Assembly (NCBI RefSeq): GCF_026210795.1
Contig: NC_089449.1
Span: 1,302,001 to 1,366,000, forward strand
Reading direction: 5' to 3'
Length of the DNA: 64,000 bases
DNA from: Rhizophagus irregularis
Taxonomy: Eukaryota; Glomeromycota; Glomeromycetes; Glomerales; Glomeraceae
The translations under genes were made by a program, and so were the position numbers. Under the pieces are notes generated by a model. That model made no database searches and had not been told where the DNA came from. It saw only the letters and a program-made list of their open reading frames with translations. Positions 42,963 through 54,699 of the stretch are shown here, in pieces (within the stretch, counting starts at the first letter, position 1; the number at the start of each line of letters is the position of its first letter).

Positions 42963-43200
42963 GTAAAGCAAATAAATGGAAAGACCCTTTCGGCTAGCTT
43001 TATACCTTAATTTTAACCAGAATTTGAGCGACGGGCAGTCTAATGGGCTTTTCATTAGACTTGCTTTTTAGCCGGAGGCGCAGAGCATATTTTTTTTGTT
43101 AAAGTTTTATAATTAATATGCTATTTGATAAGCTAGCTTGCGCAGAATCCATTCTTGACTAAAGAAAAGTTGGGACAATTTCACAGATTTTTCTGGGCAG

Positions 43201-44288
43201 ATATGATCGAAAAGACTTCTCAAGACATATCTAGGGCAAATCATTGAAAGCAATGGGAAAGCATATTGCTCTCGATAGTTGCTTGATAGTTGCTCGATAG
43301 TAGCGGGAAAGTGCTCTGGAACTGAAGGCGCAGTATAAATTCAGTCTGCATTATTCTGGCCAGAAGTTTGGGTATAATAATTCAGCATTTAAGCTGGCCT
43401 GAAACTGGTGAACTAATAGAACCTCACTGACTCTCTACCAGTTTCATAACAGTTTTACATGACAGTTCCATGACAGCTCTAGGATACTACCAGATCGCTA
43501 CCATGGTGCTTAACTTGGATCCTTCAGATCATGTGTTCTAAAGATCGGATGACCTGGGAGAGTTGGGACAAAAATTTTTGCTAGGTGTCGTAGAAACTGT
43601 TTCTAATATACATGTTTTGTATGACTTATTCTGGGAGAGTTGGGACAATTTTTCGTATGACTTATTCTGGGGAGAGTTGGGACAATTTTTCGTATGACGT
43701 ATTCTGGGAAGAGTTGGGACAATTTTTCGTATGACTTATTTCTTCCGTATAATTTAAAATAATATATGCTAGTTAAGGAGCTAGCTTGCATAGAATCCTT
43801 TTCTGATATATTTTTTCGTATAATTTATTATGGAAAAGTTGGGACTGATTTTTTCGCATAACTTATTATGGGAAATTGGGACAGAAATTTCGTATGATTT
43901 ATTTTTTTTTCGTATGATTTATTTTTTTTCGTATGACTTAATATAAAAATATGTTATTTAATGAGCTAGCTTGCATAGAACGGTTTCCTGATATATTATT
44001 TTTTCGTATGGTTTAATAAATATAACGAAAAGTTAATATAGAAATTAAGATTCTAGAGTTGATAGAAGCTTTTCTAATATAATAATAAAAATCGATATGC
44101 TTTCTGAAGTTAGAGAATCTACACAGAATTAAGAAATATAATATCAAAATTAAGATTCTAGAACTGCTAGAAGCTCTTCTAATATAATAAGAAAAATCAA
44201 TATTGTTTTTAATGTTCTGTGACCTGTACACGCAATGTTTCAGTGGGGCCGGACCTTCGGTCCTTAAACCCCCACTTTCACATTGTGT
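43201..44288 (-). repeat. Right terminal inverted repeat of the Polinton
   Basis: About 1,088 bp, the reverse complement of the left repeat apart from point changes and the hAT insertion there. It contains several imperfect 35-40-bp direct repeats built on CGTATGACTTATTCTGGG then GAGTTGGGACAATTTTT (about 43610-43760), and further A/T-rich variants to 43960. It ends CACATTGTGT at 44288. Confidence 0.87.
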
Positions 44289-45469
44289 ACTTTCTAAATC
44301 TTTAGACTTCTTCGGAATATAAGTATTGCTCACAGTAACTGAAGGTAATGTGGAATTAGCGGCTTTATTTGATAATCCTATATAGAATGAAGATATTCAC
44401 ACTTCTGATTAAGGGGCTAAGCATCAAAACCAAATGGATCGACTGGACATAAATTGTCCAACTCAACAGCAAAAGCAGACCATTGATCAGTAGAAATAGA
44501 ATCATATTTAAAAATACGTCGAGTATTATGACCAAGTTGACGAGCACGTGCAAATTTAATAGCATCTGATAATAAGGAAGCGTTAAAATAAGTGATAATA
44601 GGATTGTGGTTGGAGATGTACATATCATAAGCGTTAAATATGGAAGCTGTTAACATATATTATTGAGGAAGCGGACAAGACCAAACAAAATTAATCCGGG
44701 TAATAGTGTCCAAGTGATGATAAGTACCTAAGGTACTGGATAAGTTAAGAGGGGTGCAATCCTTATAATTATGAGAAAGTAAGTAATGAAATAGTTTATG
44801 AATACGTTTAGCAGCAACCTGAGGTTGATGCAAAAATATAGGGTAATATTTCTCCAGATTCATATTAAAATCACCGCAAATAGCATGGTGAAAATTTTGT
44901 GAAAAAGTTTGAGAAATAAGAGAAATTAATTGATCAATAACTTCATAACGAAGAACAAGATCATTTGTAGGGGAAATATAGACAACAAATATACGCAATT
45001 TAACATTGCCTTTAAAAAATAAGTCTACAGAAAGAATTCGTGAAGAATGGGATTGATAAAATTGAACATGAGTAGCTAAAAAGTTGTGTATAAACAAAGA
45101 AACACTACCAGAAGAATGGCCGTGTTTAGTAAAATCCAAATCAGAATGAAAAGAAGTATAATCACAAACTCGTTTAGATAAAAATTTCATTTGTTTGGGC
45201 AATAAATGAGTATCAACAATACCGCCAAAAGAAATATGGTTTTGAGAAAAGAAAGAAGAAATTTGGTCTATTTTAAAGGAACCTTGACCAGGAGTTTTAA
45301 GGCTATTAACATTAAAAGAAGAAATGTTAAAAGAATTGGGAATGGGGGAAGTGGAGAATGAGGAAGAAAATAATGTATCAGATAAAGCATCATTAAAAAT
45401 ATCACTAAAAGCAATGGGATTAGGGAGATTTCGCACAAAGGTATCATAATCTATATTATTGTTCATCAT
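44289..45469 (-). pseudogene. LINE ORF2, endonuclease half
   Basis: From about 45469 the frame encodes an apurinic-type (exonuclease/endonuclease/phosphatase) domain. Visible are FNISSFNVNSLK near the start, FGGIVDTHLL, LRIFVVYISP and HHAICGDFNMN, then LDTITRINFVW in the place of the terminal SDH motif. This enzyme nicks target DNA for target-primed reverse transcription. A stop near 44658 and frame changes at 44.40-44.42 kb break the linker (AIKFARARQLGHNTRRIF). The frame is then open (FYIGLSNKAANS ... SKDLES) up to the Polinton junction, where it would continue into 3384. Confidence 0.85.
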
Positions 45470-45916
45470 TATTACACTATGATAAAAATTACGGGGTGAA
45501 AGGGAAGGATAACAAATTAATCAGACGAAGTCTTATTGACTAGGTCTGAGGACGAGCTACTAGAAATAAAGCTAATAAATCTTTCAATAGAGCTGGATAA
45601 ATGATCGAATTTGTTATCTAAAGATCGTTGAAAGGAATAAATTTCAGCACGTTCTTTATTAATAGTAGCTTCATCAGCAGTTTTGGAAATGGGAGAAGAT
45701 AAAATGATGGAACAGGGAACAGGAACCGTTGAAAGAGGGAAAACCAGGCCGGAAAAGGACCTGTTCGAAGAGGGTGGGTTGGATTGTGTTAGATAAGGGG
45801 GGTGCTTTGGTGATTGTCAACTAGCATGTGTGGAGAGTCATTTGGATCAGATATGAGAACATCGTCTTGCTTATGTCCAAAAATCCAAAGTTCCAGCTGG
45901 GATATCCTTTGATCAG

Positions 45917-47570
45917 CTAATTTAAGAGCATGTATTCTAGCACATACACTAGCCATATCTTCTTAAAGGCTTTTAAGCACCGAAAGGATCTCTTGAATTT
46001 GAGAGCAATTGGGATCCACCAAGGGAGGTTTGTGGTCAGATGAGTTGGAAGCAGAGGTATTATTGCGTTAAGAAGTGGAAAAGGAGACTGAACGGTCTTT
46101 GCCTTTACACTAGTTGGATCGAGGTTATTGGGAAGATTGATTAGGGTTAGAGGGATTAGTAGAATTGGGCAAGGAGGTATGATTGGTATTATTATTTTTC
46201 TGGCCATTATTATTAGTCGAATGATTACGCTGTCAAGAATTAGAACGATCTTTGGATTGCGAACGGGAGCATTGTCTACTGCGATTAGCAGAGGAGTTAT
46301 GGTTATTAGATTGGCTAATATTGAAACGTTCTTTTAAGTGTGCAACAGGGTTACAAGTGTGTGAGCGACCTCTAGAGTTGTTCAATGGGTATGCAGTGGG
46401 AGCACAACTGAGTTTGCCGCATCTATGGCAAAGCCTGTTGGTATTCTCAGGGAGTTCCCATTGGAGTCTATGACCTTGCAAAGCAATTGATTGTTCCATC
46501 GCGATGCCCATCATTTGTTGTGAATTAAAAGTAATGTAAGCCCATCTTTTAGGTTTATACGAATTGAGGGACAGGGGAATATTAACGGCCATAGCACCAA
46601 TTGCTCATACCAAAGGCGCTAAATGCACATCTTTTGTGTTAGGAAGGAGCTGAGATAAAACAGCAACGAATTCACATCGTAATTTCTTTTGATCAAGGGT
46701 AAGGGAACATGTCGTAATACGTAAACAGGTAGAATAACAATAAATCGCCCACTGCTTATCAATGAAATGCTGGATGGAAGAAACATCATTATAAATAATG
46801 CAAGCTTGTTGGACTTTAGCATTAGGACATATATAAAGGCGACAGAATTGTATGTTGCCATATTTTTTTGAAAGAGCAGTAATATTATTTTTCTTGATGA
46901 AGAACGGAATGTCAGTGACTTGGATAGCATAAAGATCTTCATCAGTTTGGAGTTGCTATGGGTCATCAGATATTGGCAAGATCATCATGTCAGAGAGAAA
47001 AGCAGGTATCATGTTTTTTGGTCGAATTAAAGTGGATAACCAATCTTTTAAGGTCATCAGAACCAGACATGCAAGCACGACCAGCAGTGTAGGAGTGATA
47101 AGTTTTCAAAACAAGATTATTAACAGTGTCAATCATAGCCCGATTGGTAGGATATTTTTTAATAAATTCAGGGAAGCATTAGGCGCTGCAGCAGTCTGAT
47201 AATCACGCCTAAGAATGGAAATAGTGGGCGTGTCAAGGGGAAGAGGAGAAGTATCATTGGTATCCATAATATCCTTATTAGGAGACGCGTCTAGGGGGGA
47301 AGTTTTTTTGTCCTTTAGAGTATGCATAAACACGTCAGTACCAGTCGTGACAGAACCAGATGCAGAGAGCGTAGCAGTTTCTTTGGGAGGAGGAGACGAA
47401 AAATTGTCAGTATTATTTTGTTGAGGAGGAGTGGTAGTATTACTGCCTCCAGCATCAGCCGCTGAGTCAGGCGACATAGTCTTCTTCCATAGAGTTATCT
47501 GAGAGTGTACGGGTACGTTTGGAAGGGTTGTTTTTATTGTTTGTTTGTTCAATGTCAGAGTTCGAAACAT
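45917..47570 (-). pseudogene. LINE ORF1, Gag-like nucleic-acid-binding protein, frameshifted
   Basis: N-terminal part from about 47570: Ser/Thr/Pro-rich (SDPDSAADAGGSN-like region, then SPLDASPNKDIMDT). The centre (46966-46619) is in another frame. The CCHC-like CHRCGKLSCAPTAYPL region and a Ser/Arg/Asn-rich tail (RSRQCSRSQSKDRSNS) are at 46592-46233. ORF1 proteins of this kind coat LINE RNA. At least three frameshifts separate the pieces and the 3' end toward 45.5 kb is degraded. It lies directly upstream of ORF2 on the same strand, as expected. Confidence 0.65.
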
Positions 47571-48115
47571 CAGAGCCAGAGTCTTTATTATTATTGTTTC
47601 ATTTATCTTTGCGTTTAGCAGAGCTCCCTTTTGGGTTGCCGCCAGCTTTATTAGTACTTTTATTAATTATGGTAGTAGAATATAAGGTTGTGTTAGTACG
47701 AAAAGATAAAAATTTCTTCTGCGAAATTTTTGACCAAGGATCTACAAGAAAGAGTTGGCAGATCGGGATCAAGTTACACTTTTGGTTAAACAAAGCTGCG
47801 CTTGAATTTTATTAATTTTTGCCACAAGTTACTTTAGAGAATACCAGGTGTTCAAAAAAGAACTGTAACAAAGTGCAGAACAACAATAATCTTCCAAGAA
47901 AAATACATAAAAAAGAAATGTAAGATTATAAACCCAACACCCTCTCTATATAAATAACTATGGCTACCCCCAAATTATATCTCAAACCCGGTAGAATCGA
48001 CTATGCTATACGTACCTAGCGAGACCCTCTGTTATATTTAAAGATCGAAGAATTCCATTGCCAAATACTATTAGCGCTGTAACCAAAGATATGGAATAAA
48101 TTACACAGAAATTAA
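47571..48115. other. LINE 5' region and flank, no gene seen
   Basis: Upstream of LINE ORF1 on the minus strand, so it should hold the LINE 5' untranslated region with its internal promoter. The 5' end of the element was not located. AT-rich beyond 47820. Confidence 0.35.
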
Positions 48116-48685
48116 TGTTAGATAGTGATAATTAGTTAACTGAAAATATAATACAGATAAATAATTAGCCGATGGGTAAATAATTAACCGATAAATAATA
48201 TTTATAGTTTAGTTTAGTTACGAGAAAGTCATATGATAATACATCTTTTATTTCTTATTATTTTCTTAGAATTTTAATAGAGAAAGAATAGTAGATAGTA
48301 GAAATAATTTTCTTAACATGTATAAATACAAGTGGAATTCATTAGGAATTCTGCAGTCAATTTTTGGCTCAAATAAAATAATATTAAAATATTAATTATT
48401 AAAAGTTATTCAAATATGAATATGCTCATTGTACTCTTGAGAATTAATTAATATTATATTATAAGTCCAGAGAAGTAAAGTAAGGGAAATTATCCCAGTT
48501 TGATTATTATATGAATTGTAATAAGAAGTTAAGAGAACTCTCGCAGAAATAAGAGAAATTATGAGAATGTAAGAGATATAAATGAAAGAGAGCGAGAAGT
48601 TAAGAGAATTATAAAATCTAAACCAAGCATAATATTGAACTGAGTATGAGTTTAGTCTGCCAATATGTGGCAAGTATCGGTGACA
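48116..48685 (+). mobile_element. LTR-like segment, second copy
   Basis: Starts TGTTAGATAG and shares GATAAATAATTAGCCGA, a TATAAATACAAG box (about 48320), GGAATTC...GAATTC and a terminal GGTGACA with 12609-13638, but is shorter and diverged. Probably a solo LTR or fragment; no flanking duplication was found. Confidence 0.4.
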
Positions 48686-49212
48686 GCGCTATCAAAAATA
48701 CACAAAATTCAATTTCCCCTATTTGACTACGTACTATGAATAACAAACCTATTTCAAAAAGACCTCAGGAAACTTTTTATTGTTGTGCAGTCCAGCCGCT
48801 AGGGAAACTTTTTAGTGTCGTGCAATCCCAATAGAGACACACACCTCATTTTGAACGATCCCTAACGGAGGACACCCATCTCATTGCGAACGATCCTTTG
48901 GCCTAAAATCTACCTAGATAAGTCAATCCAATGATAGTCCAACATGTGACCACTATGATCGGCATACTACAAAAACTGCAGTATCCAACCTTATCACCCG
49001 AATGATCATCGATTTTAAAATTAGTAACACCAAGCTACCATGACCAGTGTTTATTTTTTACTGTGCGACATGTGCACAGCGCACATGATCAGAATTTTGC
49101 GCACACCTTTTTTAGAAAGGATGTGCGGCATGTGCACAAAAAATTTTGAAATATCCTTATGTGATTGGGCGCATATGTGTTACAGTACCTATTATAGTAA
49201 TATAGCCATACC
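48686..49212. other. Repeat-like intergenic DNA
   Basis: A phrase GGGAAACTTTT(T)AGTGTCGTGCAATCC recurs imperfectly (48776 and 48806), as does ACGGAGGACACCCATCTCATT-like text. Near 49060-49150 GTGCGACATGTGCAC-type palindromes occur, with a possible partner GTGCGCCGTCCGCAC near 49500 beyond the MITE. No gene seen. Confidence 0.35.
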
Positions 49213-49456
49213 TAAGGTTGCTTGCCGAAACCTAGGGGTTTAGGCAAGATGGCGTTTCGCCGAAAAGCGAAATTCTGCCGAAACTATATTAAAGTTATAT
49301 TAAAAAACTGGCGAAACTTTGGAGAATGGCGAAACTGCCAAAACTTATTATAAATGCCGAAACTGCCGAAACTCTGCCGAAACTATAATAAATCTATAGT
49401 AAAATTTTGATGAAACTAATCGTAGGATTTTGAAGAGGTTTAGACAAGCAACCTTA
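49213..49456. mobile_element. TAAGGTTGC-family hAT MITE, copy C (244 bp)
   Basis: Ends TAAGGTTGCTTG (inverted at the right), with exact 8-bp duplication GCCATACC (49205-49212 and 49457-49464). Nearly identical to copy B, so recently active. Confidence 0.9.
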
Positions 49457-49464
49457 GCCATACC

Positions 49465-50344
49465 ACTTTGCCGTACAGTAAGACTCAATAAATTGTGCGC
49501 CGTCCGCACAGTAACTTTTTATCGAAAAATTAACACTGACCATGATGATCAAATTTTCCAGTATCCTTCCACCCCAAAGAAAATAAGGTTACACTGAAAA
49601 AAGCGACTAAGAAAAACAAAAAGCAAAAAATAAAAACATAAACCTCAAGAAAACTCAAAGTGCAATGAAAAAAACCTGAGTAAAAATCACCAAATATACA
49701 CCTCAACTCTGTCTCTTTATTTTAGAAGACTAACTCCCCAGTTAACAACATCAACTAGCAAGAAATACGTTAGTCAGGAGCTCCTTTCAAGAAATACCGG
49801 TCCGGCCTGTGAACCACTTGGCCAGTTAGACTTTAAAGGCGTAGGAACCAAGACGCACTACTTTTCAACCTTTCAGAAAGCCCAGGGGAACGTTCGTATG
49901 AAACTGGCAAGAATTTTTATTTAATATTGATTGAACTACTAATAAATAATAATCCAAGCAATAACTTACTTATTTTATATTTAAGTTCTTATATATAAAA
50001 TATATAAAATAAAACAATAAAATAATTTAAAAAAAAATTTTATTAATTTACTTTATTTTACTATATAAAAATGTAAAAATAATTGTCAATGTTTTTTAAA
50101 CAGATTGAACTTATTAATCTAAAAATTTTACATCTTACAGTATTATTGGTAACTCCAAGACTCATGATAATGGTTCTAACTCAATATAAGCCGTAAGGAG
50201 TTCAGACGAAACTAAAGATCTCAGTAATAACTTAATATAACGTCGAAAAGTCCTTTTACTATCACTCAAGGCAAAAAATTCTCATATTTTTCATCCATGT
50301 CTTCTTGGGAAAAAATGGGCAAAGCCCAACGGGAGAGAAAGTAC
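49465..50344. other. AT-rich intergenic DNA, no gene seen
   Basis: No open frame of coding character and no clear inverted ends. The tract 49950-50100 is extremely AT-rich. Confidence 0.35.
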
Positions 50345-50620
50345 GATGATCACTAAGTTACACTTTCGGCAGATTAGCCCATTTTTCAGGGGCTCAAAAA
50401 ATCGTTTTTTGTAAATATCTCAGCATCCAGTAGTCCAATTTTGATGAACTTTTTTAAAATTGTAGAGCTAAATGAGGGCTACAAAATAAAAAAAAAGTTC
50501 ATTAAAATTGAATCACTGGATGCTGAGATATTTACAAAAAACGATTTTTTGAATTTCAGCAAAAAGGGTGTTTTTAGCCAAAAGTCCATTATGACCTTTA
50601 TATTAGATATCTGGGGTCCT
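50345..50620. mobile_element. 297-bp foldback MITE family, left-truncated copy
   Basis: About 95% similar by eye to 38745-39041 from the ACACTTTCGGCAGATT segment to the right end TATCTGGGGTCCT. The first ~20 bp of the left end are missing or replaced. Confidence 0.8.
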
Positions 50621-50639
50621 GGTTTATCAATTTACCTGA

Positions 50640-52969
50640 CCTGACCTGACCCATTCAGAACTCTAATATTAAGTTCCTCCACGAAATCTCCATATAGCTG
50701 ATGCAGATTTTTTTCTGGATGAACTTTAACTGAATGCAAAGCTTCTAGGATATACCATCTGAAATACCAGTTATCATTATTTTGAATATTAATAATTCCA
50801 TTATTACTAAGGTTACTAGAGAAACTAGGGGGTTTTGGCAAGTTGGTGAAATGCTGAAATAGCAAAACTTTACCAAAACTATATGAAAGTTTTATTAAAA
50901 AGTTAGCGAAACTCTGGAGAAAAGTGAAACTTGACGAAACTTATTATAAATGCTGAAACTGCTGAAACCTTACTGAAACTATAATAAAATTATAGTAAAA
51001 TCTTGGAGAAACTAATTGTAAAATTTTGGAGAGATTTAGACAGGCAACCTTAATTATTACATTTCGGCAAAGTTTCTGGCAAAGGTATATAGGCAGTAGG
51101 ATCAATCAGATTAAAATTAGCTATCTCTATACTAAATTCTTCTATATATTCTGGGTAAACATCAGACATTTGGTATATTAGTTAGCTCTAACCGTCATGC
51201 TATTACTTGCTTATATAATTTTTTCTTTAATTATTTATTTCCTATATACCTATTACTTTTCAATCATAGAAACTCTACTAAAGATAAGTATTTACAAACT
51301 TTCTAAGTGATTCTAGTTATTGCAAAACTGAAGCATTAAGCTTGTGAGAATACTAGTACTAAACCTGAAGGATGTCGATTTTATTGGAAAGCTAAAAAAC
51401 GTATATCTCATTCCGATTGTGGTAAACCTACTGCTTCAGCTTGTGGACAATACCCATTACATATTAGAGGGTACTATGTTATCCGATACTATAATAGACT
51501 TTGATCAGAGTTACAAAAAAGACTTCAATCAGAAATACGAGAAAGAACTTTTGAGGAATTAATGGCTACCTATAGAGATGCGCTTGTAAAGCTTAATATT
51601 ACTCTCTGCAAGGAATACTTCCATCCAATAAAATTAGAAGAAGGAGAATATTGTAATAGTTGTCAGCCAAAATAACTAGGTAAAGCAAATAAATGGAAAG
51701 ACCATTTTGGCTAGCTTTATACCTTAATTTTAGCCAGAATTTGGATGCAATATTTAATGGACATTTTATTAGACTTGCTTTTTAGTCAGAGGTGCAAAGC
51801 ATATTTTTTTTATTAAATTTTATAATTAATATATTATTTGATAAGCTAGCTTGCATAGAATCCATTCTTGATGACTAAGAAAAAGTTGGGACAATTCACT
51901 GGATTTTATAGAAAGATATTGGTTTTTTCATTAGATTTAATAATTTTCCAGCAAGGCAAAATCGTTAGATTTAAATGAATAATATATTAGATAAACTAAA
52001 GAATTGGCCAGCGCAAAGCTAATTTCTGATGTATATTTCTTGTTAGACTTATAAAATTCCCAGCAGGGCAAAATAGTTAGACTTAAATTATTATGCTATT
52101 TGATGAACTAGCTTGTGCTAAACCCATTCTTAACTAAAGAAAAATTAGAACAATTTCACAGATTTTTCTGAATTTTTACAGGAATGACATTTTGTTAGAC
52201 TTTTATAAAAATATGCTATTTAGTAAGCTAGCCTGCACTGAACCCATTTTTGACTAAGGAAAAGTTGAGACAAAAATCCCATTAAACTTATTTTTTTGTT
52301 AGACTTATTTTACAGAATAGTATAATCTGGGAAAAATTGAGACAGTTAGACTTATTTTTTCGTTAGAGTTAAGTGAATATTATGTTATTTTATTAAGCTA
52401 ACTCGCGCAAAACCACTTCTAGATAAACTATTTTTTATTAAATTTATGATGATGGAATTGGAACTGTTAAACTTATTTTATTATTTTTTGTTAGACTTAA
52501 GAAAATTATTAGATTTATTTATGGGTAATAAGGACCATTAGACTTATTTTCGTTAAACTTAATTTTTCGTTAGACTTATTTATGGAGTAATAAGGACCGT
52601 TAGACTTATTTTTGTTAGACTAGGTAGTTAATATACTATTTAAAAAGCTAACTCGCATAGAATCAATTCCTGATATAATAATTTTTGTTAGATTTAATAA
52701 ATATAACTGAAAAGTTGGTATAGAAATTAAGATTCTAAAGCCATTAGAAGCTTTTCTAATATATTAATAAAAATTGATATGCTTTTTGAAAATGGAAAAT
52801 CCACATAAAGCTTTAAAATATAATATCAAAATTAAGATTCTAGAGCTGATAGAAACTCTCCTAATATAATAAGAAAAATTGATATTATTTTTAACGTTCT
52901 GGACCGACATACCTGCATGTTTCAGGTCGATCGACCTTCAGTCTTCAAACCCTCACTTTCACATTGTGT
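50640..52969 (-). mobile_element. Truncated second Polinton end
   Basis: Collinear with 42.1-44.29 kb: a polymerase N-terminal fragment (about 51170-50650, holding MITE D), the Cys-rich gene copy on the plus strand (about 51350-51675) and a degraded terminal repeat ending CACATTGTGT at 52969. Divergence is clearly higher than between the two ends of the main element, so this is an older relic. It is cut at 50640, just inside the polymerase start. Confidence 0.8.
50808..51052. mobile_element. TAAGGTTGC-family hAT MITE, copy D (245 bp, diverged)
   Basis: Ends TAAGGTTACTAG and TAAGGTTGCCTG (inverted), with exact duplication ATTATTAC (50800-50807 and 51053-51060). The homologous uninterrupted site is at about 42255 (TTATTAC followed directly by ATTTTGG). 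Confidence 0.85.
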
Positions 52970-53146
52970 TTATATTCCTTAGAGTTGTGGATACGTATTT
53001 CTTTCTGAAAGGCTTACTCATCTTAATCTTATTATCTGTAGTATTTCGTTCAACCTTGCGAATTGAGTCATTTCGTTCTTCGATTTTAGCCAACTTTCGA
53101 TAACAATTACGACTTTTAGATAGAAGCAAAGAAGTACTAATCCAAA

Positions 53147-53627
53147 TAGAGCCCGAATGATCAAGTCGAAATGAAGCATATGTAAACTCGATTCGACTTA
53201 AGTAAATAGCGAGCCGAATTAACCAAAATTATAAAAATATAAACTCGACTCGATTCGAGTCCGAGCTTTACCATCAAACCGAATCGAGCCGAGCCGAATA
53301 AAATCACGTGATTTTATTCAGCTATGCCGATCATTTTCTTTTTTGGCGATAGACGTTCCACAAAATTCCATTTTTATAATTTTCAAAAAATTTTCGTCTT
53401 GGATTTTGTGTAACATAATTTCCAAAAAAGGAAATTCCATAAATTTGGCCGGAATTATGTTTAATTCGGCTTAACTCGACTCGACTTGATTTTATTAAAT
53501 TATTAACTTGACTCGAATCAATTCGATTTGATTGTAATTTTCAACTCGACTCGACTCGACTCGACTCAACTCAACTCAACTCAACTCGACCAACTCACGA
53601 GTCAACTCGACTCGTTTTGGAGCACTA
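53147..53627. mobile_element. 481-bp hAT-type MITE with TCGACTCGAC subterminal repeats
   Basis: Ends TAGAGCCCGAA and TAGTGCTCCAA (inverted), with exact 8-bp duplication AATCCAAA (53139-53146 and 53628-53635). Many GACTCGA/TCGAGTC words lie on both sides, with a (CTCGA)n run near 53560-53590. No ORF. Confidence 0.8.
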
Positions 53628-53635
53628 AATCCAAA

Positions 53636-54236
53636 CATCTTTATATTCTTGCAAGTTCAACTTAATATTTATGATTTTATCTAAATCTACCTAATTTTCG
53701 TAATATGTGATGAGCTTGTGAGTATTTTTTTCTTGAACCATCTTAAAAGCTTTGCATTTCAAGTGGAATATAGGAATATGGAAGAATCTAAAGAATATAG
53801 TAATGAAGACTGATAGTTTCCGCAAATCTTTCACTACAGCCTGAAATCATTCTCTTTTCTTTCTTTGTTGAAGATTTCAATTAGCAGGATACCATCAGAT
53901 AAAAAGTCCTCCTAAAGGAGCGGTTCAGACTTCTTAATTCTATAGGTTCATTGCTACTCATTAAAGTTGATTGAGACAGTGACCATTAAATATTTCTTCT
54001 AATGTTTAATTTTGAAAACAATCACGTGATCCCATTTCTTTAGATGTTGAAGAATTTCGAGTTGAGCTTAGGTAGAGGGAATATCATATAAAAATAATTT
54101 CCTAAACATTATCCTTAAGTGCTAGATTATATCTGAACATTACTGATTATATTTCTTTTAGAGAAGCATGTTGTTATTTCTTCTTAGCTGGTTGAGTCGT
54201 GCTGTCAAACACCATACGCTTGGTTACGTTAAATTT
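53636..54236. other. AT-rich intergenic DNA, no gene seen
   Basis: No coding frame, element end or RNA gene recognised. Confidence 0.35.
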
Positions 54237-54690
54237 TTACTTATTACTGAAAGAAGTCAGAGATGTGTCACAGTTGCTGCCTACATCTAGATTCCTAAAT
54301 ACCATTTTTGCAAACGTAACAGTACGTCCTTTTTCTTTTAAGGTATAGGATATGGCTTTAGCGTTTAATTTTGTGGAATTCTTTTTAGAGTTCTTTGTTA
54401 AAGATTCTGCAATCACGTCCTCTGATTGGTGTTTAGTATTTTGACTATCATGTTCCATATCTATTGATTGGTATTCAATATTTTTAAAAATTTCCATTTT
54501 TATCGGCTGTACTTGTATTGATATTGGTGTATTATTGGATAATTCTGTTGATGTAAACTGTGACACTTGTTTTTGGATTGTTTTCTCAATGTAATTTTTC
54601 AAAAAGATTTTGTACTTATCTGTCTTGTGCTTTTGTCGGCAATAGCGGTGAAAATAAATAACAAGTAGATAAGTTTTACCTCATTTTTAA
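54237..54690 (-). CDS. Hypothetical protein exon
   Basis: A frame open from about 54690 to the stop at 54237. The later part (YIEKTIQKQVSQFTSTELSNN ... RTVTFAKMVFRNLDVG) has a Ser/Thr/Lys-rich composition. There is no good ATG; the only start-like codon is TTG at 54602, so it is probably a downstream exon. Sequence near 54730-54790 in another frame (FIKDHIIISQYLKNL) could belong to a preceding exon. Unrecognised. Confidence 0.35.
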
Positions 54691-54699
54691 TACCAAGTT

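Larger units (their letters stand above)
3385..44288. mobile_element. Polinton/Maverick-type element with ~1.05-kb terminal inverted repeats, inserted in a LINE
   Basis: The two ends are inverted copies. Both begin ACACAATGTGAAAGTGGGGG and stay alignable for about 1.05 kb. The outer flanks share ACTTT (3380-3384 and 44289-44293), a 5-bp target duplication. Deleting the element plus one ACTTT joins two open LINE ORF2 frames. Inside are the Polinton hallmarks in the usual places: integrase (7.8-8.8 kb) toward one end, FtsK/HerA-type ATPase, and family-B DNA polymerase (38.1-42.4 kb) beside the other end. Subtracting recognised younger insertions (about 11 kb) leaves roughly 30 kb. It is unusual in carrying a Gag-protease module and many cargo genes. 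Known Polintons normally give 6-bp duplications, so 5 bp is a mild deviation. Confidence 0.88.

Noticed and set aside
48116-48685. Intact LTR retrotransposon between the two LTR-like segments (12.6 and 48.1 kb)
   Set aside because: The segments differ strongly in length and sequence, and the DNA between them is the Polinton and LINE, so they are separate relics.
49056-49510. Possible MITE with TTACTGTGCG ends around MITE copy C
   Set aside because: The inverted ends are only about 12 bp and no convincing target duplication could be matched.
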